A stretch of 64,000 bases of DNA from Firm-04 sp045591925 (GCA_045591925.1 JAZNTW010000109.1:1-64000), one strand, 5' to 3'. Counted from the first letter of the stretch, positions 53,105 to 60,913 are shown. Notes: a model not told the origin generated them from the sequence alone. Program-made: numbers and translations.

Positions 53105-53211
53105 GCGTTATATGAGCCAAAAATTTTTATATGAAAACCGTAGATGACATTTTGCTTTTTCGAGCCTGAAAGTGGACTTGAACGGGCGTTTTTTGATTTT
53201 GCAGAGATTTG

Positions 53212-53253
53212 AGAGCAGATTTGGAAGAAAAATTCCGAAGTCTGCTCTTTTTT
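53212..53253 (+). terminator. Second terminator-like hairpin after tRNA-Trp
   Basis: AGAGCAGA (53212-53219) pairs with TCTGCTCT (53241-53248), extended inward by TTTGGAA/TTCCGAAG pairing, then six Ts. A third hairpin (GCCGAACCA near 53299 with TGGTTCGGC, then six Ts) follows at about 53299-53344. No gene lies between 53048 and 53355, so these probably come from lost genes. Confidence 0.7.
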
Positions 53254-53355
53254 AATGCAAAAAACTTTCACAAAGTTTTAAATCGAATATTGTCGCATTT
53301 GCCGAACCAGTTGAGATTGAGTATCTCGATTGGTTCGGCTTTTTTATTTTCCCTA

Positions 53356-53587
53356 TACAAAGGACTGCTTGAAGAACCTTCGTGAGCTGAAAGCGCTCGG
53401 TATCACGGTAATGTTTGAAAAAGAGAACATCGACACAGCTAACATGACTGACGAGATTATGATAACCATTCTCGGTGGCTTGGCTCAGGAAGAATCGGTG
53501 TCCATATCGCAAAATATGCGGTGGAGTGTGCGAAAACGAATGGAGAATGGGACAATGAAAATGTCTTCAACTCCATTTGGATACAGA
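53356..53587 (+). pseudogene. Internal fragment of a large serine recombinase
   Basis: About 77 codons read KDCLKNLRELKALGITVMFE, then KENIDTANMTDEIMITILGG and LAQEESVSISQNMRW up to TPFGYR (split here). This is the stretch after the catalytic domain of TndX/TnpX-type serine recombinases (the ExENIDT and SLAQEES region). The catalytic Ser region is missing at the left, and the DNA-binding zinc-ribbon part at the right is replaced at about 53587 by a reverse-oriented surface-protein gene. It is a deletion remnant of an integrative element. Confidence 0.85.
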
Positions 53588-54158
53588 CAGCATACGGAAC
53601 ATCCGTATTGCCGTCATAGGTCTTGGAGATGGTTCCGGCGATGATGGGGGTTACCGTTTGGGGGATGATTTTGTAGGTCGTGCTTGCGGTTTTGCCGTTC
53701 ATTGTGATGCTGGCGATGACCTCGCCGGCGTTGATGTTGCCGTTTTCGCTGTAGCTGATTGTAGGTGCGTCCAGCACATTTTCGGGGCTGACGGTTACGC
53801 TTGCCGTATGTGCAGTGCCGTTATAGACGGGAGCAGCAGGTGCGGAAAGGGTGAAGATTACGTTATAATCCGTGCTGTCCTTGACGATGCAGTCGTGGCA
53901 GGTTGCGGTGAGGACTGCGTCATCGGCTGTATATTCCCATACGTGGTTATGCACCAGTCCGCAGGTGGTACAGATGTCGTTTTCGAAGCTGTGGCTGCAA
54001 GTGCCGCCGCAGGTGATGCAGATGCCATCCCGATTTGCCCAGTCGGCATATGTGTGGGTATGGGTCTGACCGCAGCCTAAGGTGCATACGCCGTCATCCC
54101 ATTTATGCGGCTGAACTGTAACGGAAACAGCAGCATTGCTGTTGAGCGGATAGGATGT
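53588..54158 (-). pseudogene. Orphaned 3' part of the BspA-like surface protein gene
   Basis: The minus-strand frame continues in phase for 190 codons past the TAA at 54159: repeated Cys-rich segments (LGCGQTHTHTYADW, GICITCGGTCSHSFENDICT), then a beta domain (VYNGTAHTASVTV) and a YDG-type repeat (TISKTYDGNTDVPY) before running into the recombinase fragment. No start codon with a site exists for this part. The TAA therefore looks like a nonsense mutation in a longer gene that was later truncated at 53587. Confidence 0.8.
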
Positions 54159-55976
54159 TTACGCTTTCCAATTACAGGGAATACTGATGGTCAAAACAGA
54201 ATCAGTTTCCAAAGAACGATAAAACGCATATTCGGAAATTTCACAGGTATCGCCATTGAATATTACCGTTTCAAGAGAATAATTCGATAATGCGTAGTTA
54301 TCAATCGTGGTAACACTTGCAGGAATCGTAATCGTTTTCAGAGAGCTGTCGCTGAATGCGCCGCTTTCAATGGTTATCAGTCCATCAGGAAGTACAACGG
54401 TGTCAATTCCTTTGCAGTTGTTAAAGGCATAAAAACCGATGTTTGTGATATCCTTGCCGATGGTAACGGAGCTGAGATTGTCACAGTTTGCGAAAGCGTA
54501 ATCACCAATGGCAGTGATGCCGTCCCAAACCAGAATATCGGTGATGCTGCTTTTCTTGTCGTACCACGGAGTGCCGTTTTCGTTTAATCCGTAATCTGCG
54601 ATCGCGCCCTCGCCGTTGATGGAAAGGATATAACCGCTTTCGTCGTCACCAACAAGCGCCCACTGAACGTCCTTGCCCTCATTGACTGACGGGTCGCCGC
54701 AGTAGCCGCCGGATGCGCCGCAGAGACTACATACGCTATTTGTAAATGAATGTGCGTTGCATAATATAGTACCATTGTTTACGATGATACCATTCTTATA
54801 GAGCGCACCTTTGATGGTGATGGTGCCATTGTTGATGATTTTGCCGCTGTTTGTGAGTGTTACGCCCTTGGCAATCGTGAGATTTGCGCCGTCTACGACG
54901 GTAAGCGTGTCGTCTCCTGCAATTTCAAGGTTCTGCGCAAGCTCATAATTACCTGTCACGGTGATTGTTGCAATATCATCTTGGGTTTGCGAAACAAGAC
55001 AGTTGCCTGTCGGCGAAAAATCATAAGTAGCTACGCCATAGCCGCTACCGATTACTTGTGCTGATGTTGAAGTCTCCGCAAACACGGTACCGCCGCAGAT
55101 GGTGATATTGCGCGCAATGCCTTTATAGCTGCCGCCAATCGCTGCGCCGGTATGGTTTCCTGTTGCGTAGATTGTACCGCCGTTGATGGTGATGCCGTTG
55201 CAGTCAGCGTTATCGCCGCCGCCGATGCCTGCGGCGCCATTACCACCGTTTGCAGTAATTGTACCGCCGTTTATCACAATATTTTCAGCTATAAGCTGAT
55301 CGTTAGAACTGTAATCACTGCCGCTTCCTATGCCCGGCGCGCCGTTTGTGCCTGTTGCGACGATAATACCGGAATTGATGGTAATATTTTTTGTAGAATT
55401 ATTGACGCTGCCGCCGATTGCAGCAGAGAACGAGCTGTCACTTTTGGAGCGCGCAGTAAGCTTACCTGTTCCAAGCGTGCCGCCCTGTATGGTGAGCGTG
55501 CCGACATCGCCGTTGCCGTTCTTTTGCAGGCCTGCCGCATTGTTTGCACTCTTCAATACATTTTCGGTTCCGTCTGCAAGTGTGACAGTGACATCGCCCT
55601 TGCTGTTATCGGCAATTTTGAATGCGCAGGTATGCCATGCGTCCGAAATCTGGATGCTTACGCCTGCAAGGGTAACGTTTGCAGAAACGTCAGTATCTAC
55701 TGTAATTGTGTTTGTGATGGTTGTGCCGAAAATGGTGATTTCGCTGCCATTTACATATTCAGTCATTAAGCCGTTTCCATAGCTGATTGTGCCATCTCCT
55801 ATGAGAATGCTGCCCTCCGATATATCAAAAGTGAGTGTGGACAGTTCAGTTGCCGCACTTGCCGATATTCCGAAATTGATATTACGGAATGTATCACTTG
55901 GGAAGTGCAGAAGCATACTGCCGCACATTGCCGCCGAAGCGAGAATTGCCAATCCTCTTTTCAATTTGCTTTTCAT
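54159..55976 (-). CDS. BspA-like surface protein with beta-helix and leucine-rich repeats (probably cut short)
   Basis: 605 residues from the ATG at 55976, 6 nt after AAAGGAGGAAC. Signal peptide (about 1-42). A Thr/Asn/Gly-rich right-handed beta-helix region (about 60-400) has recurring INGGTI-TANGGNGAAGIGGG-type turns. A short Cys pair (SVCSLCGASGGYC) follows. LRR_5 (BspA-type) repeats (about 470-600) include ITAIGDYAFANCDNLSSV and TNIGFYAFNNCKGIDTV. Such proteins are exported adhesins or carbohydrate binders. It ends at TAA 54159, but the same frame stays open for another 190 codons, so the natural product was probably longer. Confidence 0.82.
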   Translation of the reverse strand: MKSKLKRGLAILASAAMCGSMLLHFPSDTFRNINFGISASAATELSTLTFDISEGSILIGDGTISYGNGLMTEYVNGSEITIFGTTITNTITVDTDVSANVTLAGVSIQISDAWHTCAFKIADNSKGDVTVTLADGTENVLKSANNAAGLQKNGNGDVGTLTIQGGTLGTGKLTARSKSDSSFSAAIGGSVNNSTKNITINSGIIVATGTNGAPGIGSGSDYSSNDQLIAENIVINGGTITANGGNGAAGIGGGDNADCNGITINGGTIYATGNHTGAAIGGSYKGIARNITICGGTVFAETSTSAQVIGSGYGVATYDFSPTGNCLVSQTQDDIATITVTGNYELAQNLEIAGDDTLTVVDGANLTIAKGVTLTNSGKIINNGTITIKGALYKNGIIVNNGTILCNAHSFTNSVCSLCGASGGYCGDPSVNEGKDVQWALVGDDESGYILSINGEGAIADYGLNENGTPWYDKKSSITDILVWDGITAIGDYAFANCDNLSSVTIGKDITNIGFYAFNNCKGIDTVVLPDGLITIESGAFSDSSLKTITIPASVTTIDNYALSNYSLETVIFNGDTCEISEYAFYRSLETDSVLTISIPCNWKA

Positions 55977-55990
55977 ATCAGTTCCTCCTT

Positions 55991-56131
55991 TTATTTTTTG
56001 GTGATGGTTTTCTGTGATTTTTCGATCATTTCCTGTCGTCGCGTCTCCACTGCCATAAAATTCACAGCAGTGATATAATCCCTGAAGTCGGTGAAAATTT
56101 GGATTCCGAGACTTCGATAGTCCATTTGCAT
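55991..56131 (-). CDS. Possible 46-residue protein between the TetR-family gene and the surface-protein gene
   Basis: ATG at 56131, three bases after the regulator stop, TAA at 55991. The product begins MQMDYRSLGIQIFTDFRDYI and is a charged amphipathic helix in its second half (ETRRQEMIEKSQKTI). There is no Shine-Dalgarno sequence, so it would need coupling to the regulator gene. The composition is protein-like. It could be a genuine small protein or chance. Confidence 0.4.
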   Translation of the reverse strand: MQMDYRSLGIQIFTDFRDYITAVNFMAVETRRQEMIEKSQKTITKK

Positions 56132-56134
56132 AAT

Positions 56135-56722
56135 TTACTGGATTTTGCGTTCCCGCACATCCCACGGGACGTTGTAGAGCTTCATAATTGCGTGAAGTCC
56201 TTGTGAGATACGTTCATCCAGAGTTTCATCCGCGCCGCCGACTGATGAGTACATCCCGTATTCAATGCCGGAGTAAATATTCTCCATGAACGAGAATTGT
56301 TCCTCTGTCCAATCGGGGCAATATTCCGCAAAAACCTGCTGCGTTTTTTGGGTATCGTTTTCACGGATGATTTTCAGCGGCAGGGGATAGCGATATGCCG
56401 CCGTCAGTGTGTTTCGCATCGCTTGGTTCGCGTCTGCAATCGCAACCAAAGTGGCAAACTCGATGCACAGTGCAAGCAAGGGCGATTTATCCTCATTTTG
56501 CAGCATTCGGATGGTGCGCCATTGGAAATCGCACAGATCCTTGACAAATTCCGTAAGGAGATGCTCGCGCTGCGGGTAATGGAAGGTCAGATTGCCTGCG
56601 CTGATTCCCAACAGATCGCAGATATCTTTATTGAAAGTTGCTTCGAAGCCTCTTTCCAGATATTTTTTATGTTTTTTCATCCGCAGTGCGCGGGTGGGGA
56701 AAAAAATCCGGAATATGCTCAA
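56135..56722 (-). CDS. TetR/AcrR-family regulator
   Basis: 195 residues from a TTG at 56722; an internal ATG at 56680 is the alternative but would remove part of helix 1. The segment TRALRMKKHKKYLERGFEAT aligns with helix 1 of TetR proteins, and NKDICDLLGISAGNLTFHYP is the helix-turn-helix with the usual FHYP-like end. The rest (about 60-190) is a helical ligand-binding domain. The ribosome binding site is weak. It is divergent from a small gene whose promoter carries an inverted repeat. Confidence 0.75.
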   Translation of the reverse strand: MSIFRIFFPTRALRMKKHKKYLERGFEATFNKDICDLLGISAGNLTFHYPQREHLLTEFVKDLCDFQWRTIRMLQNEDKSPLLALCIEFATLVAIADANQAMRNTLTAAYRYPLPLKIIRENDTQKTQQVFAEYCPDWTEEQFSFMENIYSGIEYGMYSSVGGADETLDERISQGLHAIMKLYNVPWDVRERKIQ

Positions 56723-56727
56723 ATCTC

Positions 56728-56756
56728 TTGTGGTTTTGTGCTGTTTGTGCTATAAT
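56728..56756 (+). promoter_or_regulatory. Promoter facing the small gene opposite tetR
   Basis: TTGTGG (56728-56733), 17 bp, TATAAT (56751-56756), directed away from the regulator gene. Confidence 0.65.
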
Positions 56757-56760
56757 ATAA

Positions 56761-56788
56761 TCAGCGAGGTCAAATCGAACTTCGCTGA
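56761..56788. promoter_or_regulatory. Inverted repeat at the transcription start, possible TetR-type operator
   Basis: TCAGCGA (56761-56767) and TCGCTGA (56782-56788) are perfect complements 14 bp apart, immediately after the -10 box. A dimeric regulator site or a leader hairpin are both possible. Confidence 0.45.
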
Positions 56789-56795
56789 TATTCTG

Positions 56796-57053
56796 ATGTG
56801 GTATATTTATAAGCATCCGGAATGCAAGCAGACGTTTCAGGAAGCGCTGAATTTGCTGCTGCGCTCTGCATCGGTGGTGGATGTGCCTCTTGCATACCTC
56901 TACATTTACACCTGCCTTGTCATGGAACATCGTAAAACTGTATCGTTCAAGCTTGATCTGGATGAACTGCGTCCGTTGTTCGCGGAAGCTGTCAAGCGGC
57001 ATAGTGATGCACTCTCGCAGCGCAATTATTTTGTGGGCGACGGTCGAAGCTGA
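56796..57053 (+). CDS. Small helical protein of unknown function, divergent from the TetR-family gene
   Basis: 85 residues from the ATG at 56796; the frame is open further upstream but overlaps the regulator antisense, and no clear ribosome binding site exists. It is rich in Leu/Ala helices (ECKQTFQEALNLLLRSASVV) with a DLDELRPLFAEAVKRH segment. I do not recognise it. Its promoter and its position opposite a regulator favour a real, perhaps regulated gene, but the start is unsure. Confidence 0.5.
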   Translation: MWYIYKHPECKQTFQEALNLLLRSASVVDVPLAYLYIYTCLVMEHRKTVSFKLDLDELRPLFAEAVKRHSDALSQRNYFVGDGRS

Positions 57054-57075
57054 ATGAATGACAGCGCTGTGTATC

Positions 57076-57104
57076 TTGAAATATATGCAAATCTGTGATA
57101 TGAT
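57076..57104 (+). promoter_or_regulatory. Promoter of the thioesterase gene
   Basis: TTGAAA (57076-57081), 17 bp, TATGAT (57099-57104), about 70 bp before the ATG. Confidence 0.7.
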
Positions 57105-57171
57105 ATCGGAAGTGCGGTCGCGGAGAAATCTGTATGATTGCACGAGGAAAGCAAAGGAGTAAAGCAAAATC

Positions 57172-57654
57172 ATGAATGTCAATCAAGCGCATCTCGATAT
57201 GCTGATGGAGGCTGTCAATGCAAGTCCGTATTTTAAATTGCTGGGGATGGAAATTCAGGAGCTTGGTTTCCAAACTGCTGTTGTGAAGCTGGAAATTGGG
57301 GGAAAGCATCTCAATCCGTTTGGAACGGTGCATGGTGGTGTATATGCCTCTTTGATTGACACTGCGGCATACTGGGCGGCGTATTATGATCAAGAAGAAT
57401 CGGCAGGCTTTACATCTGTTGATGTTTCCGTGACAAACCTTGCGATGAGCGCAACGGGGACTCTGATTGCAAAAGCGAAAGCCATCAAGGAGGGGAAAAG
57501 CATTTGTCTCTGCGAGGCGTCGATTTATGATGAACAAGAGCATCTTGTAGCGCATGGAACCTCGAAGCTGCTGATGCTGCACGGCAAGCAATCCGTAGCG
57601 GATGTTATCAAGATGATGGGGTGCAGCGATTTGCCGCCGAAATATTTAGGGTGA
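57172..57654 (+). CDS. PaaI-type hotdog thioesterase
   Basis: 160 residues. The hotdog fold with the motif GTVHGGVYASLIDTAAYWAA (about 51-70) is typical of PaaI-family acyl-CoA thioesterases; the active-site Asp lies in SLIDTA. The beta sheet continues with SVDVSVTNLAMSATGTLIAKA. It hydrolyses a CoA thioester of unknown chain. The ATG follows AAAGGAG. Its stop codon is 2 bp from a decayed MITE end. Confidence 0.9.
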   Translation: MNVNQAHLDMLMEAVNASPYFKLLGMEIQELGFQTAVVKLEIGGKHLNPFGTVHGGVYASLIDTAAYWAAYYDQEESAGFTSVDVSVTNLAMSATGTLIAKAKAIKEGKSICLCEASIYDEQEHLVAHGTSKLLMLHGKQSVADVIKMMGCSDLPPKYLG

Positions 57655-57655
57655 T

Positions 57656-57692
57656 ACCGCCAAGCCGTAAGGCGGACTTTGCGCAGTGTTGC
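57656..57692 (-). repeat. Decayed solo left end of the MITE-like repeat
   Basis: About 37 bp match the left terminus of copies A-C (the CCGCCTTACGGCTTGGCGG hairpin and GCGCAAAGTCC), but the last bases are altered and the remainder of the element is missing. It overlaps the region where the thioesterase transcript would end and may act as its terminator. Confidence 0.75.
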
Positions 57693-57812
57693 TCAAGACT
57701 AATTGCGCAAGGCGGCACATGAATCTATATTGCAATCGGCGTGAGAAGAATGTGTTATAATGTATATAATAGACATCCGCGCGCAAACGGAATGCGATAA
57801 AGGAGTGATGGT

Positions 57813-58160
57813 ATGAAATCTGTCAAGAAAACAGTGATTCTTTTGCTGCCGCTGCTGCTCTTTGTTATATTGCTGGTTCCGTATAGTTGGGTGAATCAGC
57901 GATTCTTAGTGGAATGGTTCGGCTGTGGCTGCCCGGTGATTGATGCGAATGGAGAAGCGGTTCCGGATTCGTTCAATGCCAATGATGTGACGCTGCTCTT
58001 CTGGCTGTTCGTATCCGTGTGTACGACAGTGATTTCGGTATTTTTATCGAAACGGATTTTGAGAGACGAAAAGTGGCAGCGGGTGCTGTATGTGCTTGGC
58101 GTACTGGTGATATCGCTTCTGATTTCATACCGGTTCTATCAGATGATGATGTGGACCTGA
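57813..58160 (+). CDS. Small three-helix membrane protein of unknown function
   Basis: 115 residues with membrane helices at about 6-25 (VILLLPLLLFVILLVPYSWV), 61-79 and 91-108. A Cys pair (GCGCP) lies in the first extracytoplasmic loop. No family recognised. The ATG follows AAAGGAG. A TATAAT box at 57756 lies upstream with only a poorly spaced TTGCAA. The following 58161-58327 shows no gene. Confidence 0.75.
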   Translation: MKSVKKTVILLLPLLLFVILLVPYSWVNQRFLVEWFGCGCPVIDANGEAVPDSFNANDVTLLFWLFVSVCTTVISVFLSKRILRDEKWQRVLYVLGVLVISLLISYRFYQMMMWT

Positions 58161-58327
58161 GCTGCCATATGCGTCATAATTGAAATGAATTGCTTGACAT
58201 ATTGTAAATAGTATAAATAGAAGGTGGCTGAATGTTCAAAACAGGGGATTTGGCATAATAACCAAATATCTCGGAGAATATTTGGCAAACTTTTCGATTG
58301 AAATGCTGCGGGAATCTTCAAAAAGAC

Positions 58328-58356
58328 TTGAAATTTCTGCGGCATTGTGCTATAAT
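58328..58356 (+). promoter_or_regulatory. Promoter of the S10-operon leader
   Basis: TTGAAA (58328-58333), 17 bp, TATAAT (58351-58356). It is the only convincing promoter between 57,800 and rpsJ at 58,779. Confidence 0.82.
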
Positions 58357-58383
58357 GATAAAGCTGATGCAACAAGATGTACG

Positions 58384-58617
58384 ATGATACCGCGAGGTTG
58401 CGGCTGTGTGCCGGTAATTCGCGGCGAGTATGTCCCGCTAGACGGGCGAATTGAGATTATGCACTGTGTGTGCAAAAAGCTGCGAAACCGCAGACTTCAG
58501 CTGAAGATGCCGTTCTGTCATCTTACGGATGGAACTGTGCAGGAAAGCTGCGTCTGTAGGTCATATGACTTTTTGCGTACAAACGCAGAGACACTCTCTG
58601 CTTATCTCATTCCATGA
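58384..58617 (+). CDS. Possible 77-residue cysteine-rich protein in the S10-operon leader
   Basis: Open frame from ATG 58384, about 20 nt after the expected transcript start, to TGA 58615-58617, one base before the terminator stem. The product has seven Cys, mostly as C-x-C (GCGC, HCVC, SCVC), and strand-like stretches (RLQLKMPFCHLTDGTVQ). Codon choice looks like that of nearby genes. No Shine-Dalgarno sequence is seen. The same DNA can form many hairpins (CTGCG-AAAC-CGCAG, GCAG-GAAA-CTGC type), so a structured leader RNA is a fair alternative. No family recognised. Confidence 0.4.
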   Translation: MIPRGCGCVPVIRGEYVPLDGRIEIMHCVCKKLRNRRLQLKMPFCHLTDGTVQESCVCRSYDFLRTNAETLSAYLIP

Positions 58618-58618
58618 G

Positions 58619-58652
58619 CCCGACGCAATCATCTTGCAGTCGGGGTTTTTTA
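58619..58652 (+). terminator. Terminator or attenuator upstream of the S10 operon
   Basis: CCCGACGCAA (58619-58628) pairs with TTGC and GTCGGG (58634-58644, one bulged A), followed by seven Ts. It is 126 bp before rpsJ with no further promoter in between, so some readthrough is needed for ribosomal protein expression. Confidence 0.85.
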
Positions 58653-58778
58653 TATGAAAATGTAGGGAACACGCGGCGCGGTTGTAAGAGCCGAAACGCG
58701 AAAATTCATGGAAAACACATAGGCTACTCACTTCATGTCCCCTAAAGCAGCAAAAGAAATCTGAAGGAGGCTAATCAA

Positions 58779-59096
58779 GTGGCAGGCAGCGAAAAACTGA
58801 GAATTCGTATCAAGGGCTATGAGCACGCAACAGTTGATGCCGTAGCAGCCAGAATCGTGGAGACCGCAAAACGCGGCGGAGCACAGAAGGTTTCGGGTCC
58901 GATCCCGCTTCCGACTGACAAGGAAATCGTCACGATTCTCCGCGCAGTGCACAAGTATAAGGACAGCCGTGAGCAGTTCGAAATGCGGACGCACAAGCGC
59001 CTGATCGACGTCATTCGTCCCGCAAAGGCGACAATGGACGCTCTCACCAGACTGGAAATTCCCGCAGGCGTTGATATCAGCATGGAGATGAAATAA
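58779..59096 (+). CDS. rpsJ: 30S ribosomal protein S10
   Basis: 105 residues from GTG after AAGGAGG. KLRIRIKGYEHATVD, SGPIPLPTDKEIVTILR, and DSREQFEMRTHKRLIDV are the S10 signatures; S10 also partners NusB in antitermination. First gene of the S10 operon. The GTG start is unusual beside the ATG starts of the following genes. Confidence 0.98.
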   Translation: MAGSEKLRIRIKGYEHATVDAVAARIVETAKRGGAQKVSGPIPLPTDKEIVTILRAVHKYKDSREQFEMRTHKRLIDVIRPAKATMDALTRLEIPAGVDISMEMK

Positions 59097-59204
59097 TCTC
59101 ACTGATCTCTCTGCAAGGGGAATCCACATGAGGCGACTCTCTTCAAGTCGCCGGTCAAGTTGGCGCAGATGGCGTCAACCAATAACCAAAGGAGGAAACC
59201 ACAA

Positions 59205-59840
59205 ATGAAGAAAGCCATTCTTGGCAAGAAGATCGGCATGACGCAGATCTTCGACGAGTCCGGCAAAGTCGTGCCGGTAACGGTCGTTGAAGCAGGTCCT
59301 TGCTTCGTCGTACAGAAGAAGACCGTTGAAAATGACGGCTACAATGCAATTCAGGTCGGCTTTGGTGCAATCAAGGCTGACAAGGTCAACAAGCCGATGA
59401 AGGGTCACTTCGAGAAGGCAAACACCGGTGCGCTCCGCACACTGCGTGAGTTCCGTCTTGAGGATTGTGACGCATTCAACGTCGGCGACGCAATTCAGCC
59501 CGACATCTTCGCGGCTGGCGATATTGTTGACGTACAGGGTACCAGCAAAGGTAAAGGCTATGCAGGTCCGATTAAGCGCTTCAATCAGCACAGACTGAAG
59601 GAAACTCACGGTACCGGTCCGGTTCACCGTCAGGCAGGTTCCATGGGCGCTTGTTCTTCCCCGTCCCGTATCTACAAGGGCAAGGGTCTTGCAGGTCACA
59701 TGGGTGCTGAGACTGTTACCGTTCAGAACCTTCTGGTCGTTTCCGTTGACGCTGAGAATCATCTCATCGCAGTCCGCGGCGCGATTCCGGGTCCGAAGGG
59801 CAGCCTCGTAACCATTACCAACAGCGTGAAAAAGGGTTAA
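59205..59840 (+). CDS. rplC: 50S ribosomal protein L3
   Basis: 211 residues from the ATG at 59205 after AAAGGAGG. KKAILGKKIGMTQIFDESGK, the GTSKGKGYAGPIKRFN loop and HRQAGSMGACSSPSRIYKG (the usual site is SIG; this has SMG) identify L3. It helps form the peptidyl-transferase surroundings. 108 bp after rpsJ. Confidence 0.98.
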   Translation: MKKAILGKKIGMTQIFDESGKVVPVTVVEAGPCFVVQKKTVENDGYNAIQVGFGAIKADKVNKPMKGHFEKANTGALRTLREFRLEDCDAFNVGDAIQPDIFAAGDIVDVQGTSKGKGYAGPIKRFNQHRLKETHGTGPVHRQAGSMGACSSPSRIYKGKGLAGHMGAETVTVQNLLVVSVDAENHLIAVRGAIPGPKGSLVTITNSVKKG

Positions 59841-59858
59841 GGAAGGAGGAAATCAGAA

Positions 59859-60485
59859 ATGGCAAATGTTCCGGTTTACGATATGAACGGAAATCAGGTT
59901 TCCGAAACCGAACTCAATGACGCTGTGTTCGGTATTACTCCGAATGAGGCGATCATGCACGCTTGCGTCGTGAATTATCTCGCGAATCAGCGTCAGGGCA
60001 CACAGTCCACACTGACTCGCACAGAGGTCTCCGGCGGCGGCAGAAAGCCGTACCGTCAGAAGGGTACCGGTCATGCTCGTCAGGGCTCTATCCGTGCTCC
60101 GCAGTGGTACCACGGCGGCGTTGCACTCGGACCGAAGCCGAGAAGCTACCGTTACACCCTCAATAAGAAGGTTCGCCGTCTGGCAATGCTTTCCGCATTC
60201 TCCCAGAAGGTTCTGGATCAGAGCCTCGTTGTGATTGATTCGCTTGCAGTCGAGGGCTTCAAGACGAAGACCATCGTTAATATGCTCAAGGCACTCGAAA
60301 TCAATGGCAAGGCACTGATCGTTACACAGGATGCCGACAAGAATGTCTACAAGAGCGCCGCAAACATCCCGGGCGTTAAGACAGCAGCTGTCAACACCCT
60401 GAATGTTTACGACATTCTCAATCATGATGCATTCATCGTCAGCAAGGGCGCTGTTGCAAAAATCGAGGAGGTGTATGCAAAATGA
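59859..60485 (+). CDS. rplD: 50S ribosomal protein L4
   Basis: 208 residues. The extended loop RTEVSGGGRKPYRQKGTGHARQGSIRAPQW (partly quoted in family alignments) and LNKKVRRLAMLSAFSQK are characteristic. L4 lines the exit tunnel and, in E. coli, represses the S10 operon by leader attenuation. The stop overlaps rplW by 4 bp. Confidence 0.97.
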   Translation: MANVPVYDMNGNQVSETELNDAVFGITPNEAIMHACVVNYLANQRQGTQSTLTRTEVSGGGRKPYRQKGTGHARQGSIRAPQWYHGGVALGPKPRSYRYTLNKKVRRLAMLSAFSQKVLDQSLVVIDSLAVEGFKTKTIVNMLKALEINGKALIVTQDADKNVYKSAANIPGVKTAAVNTLNVYDILNHDAFIVSKGAVAKIEEVYAK

Positions 60486-60805
60486 AGGCACCGCAGGATA
60501 TCATTCTGAAGCCCGTCATTACAGAAAGATCGACAGATCTGCTGCCGCAGGGCAAATACACCTTCAAGGTTGCAAAGGACGCAAATAAGCTCGAAATTGC
60601 CGATGCAGTTGAAAAGCTCTTTAACGTCGAAGTCACCAAGGTCAATACGCTGAACATCCGCGGCCGCGCAAAGCGCGTTGGCAGATACCTCGGCAAGACC
60701 GCTAGCTGGAAAAAGGCAGTTGTAACTGTCAATCCGGAGCCCGGCACCGATGCACAGGGCAAGAAGCGCAACGGTACCATCGAATTCTTCGACGGTATGT
60801 TCTGA
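60482..60805 (+). CDS. rplW: 50S ribosomal protein L23
   Basis: 107 residues, start overlapping rplD. DIILKPVITERSTDLL, YTFKVAKDANKLEIADAVEK and VNTLNIRGRAKRVGRYLG are diagnostic. It is the docking site for trigger factor and SRP at the tunnel exit. The 108-bp gap to rplB contains only small hairpins (for example GGGAG/CTCCC near 60865). Confidence 0.97.
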   Translation: MKAPQDIILKPVITERSTDLLPQGKYTFKVAKDANKLEIADAVEKLFNVEVTKVNTLNIRGRAKRVGRYLGKTASWKKAVVTVNPEPGTDAQGKKRNGTIEFFDGMF

Positions 60806-60913
60806 TTGATCGAAAAGATCGTTCAGTCAGCAGGATGTCCGTATTGGACAATCCCGTTTGTATGGGAGTCATGCTCCCGATAAGTAAGCATTGAATTTAA
60901 GGAGTGAAAACAC

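Noticed and set aside
58357..58650. Known structured RNAs (6S, SRP, RNase P, tmRNA, lysine or SAM riboswitch) in the S10 leader
   Set aside because: None of the conserved cores of these RNAs could be found by eye; only generic hairpins and a terminator are present.
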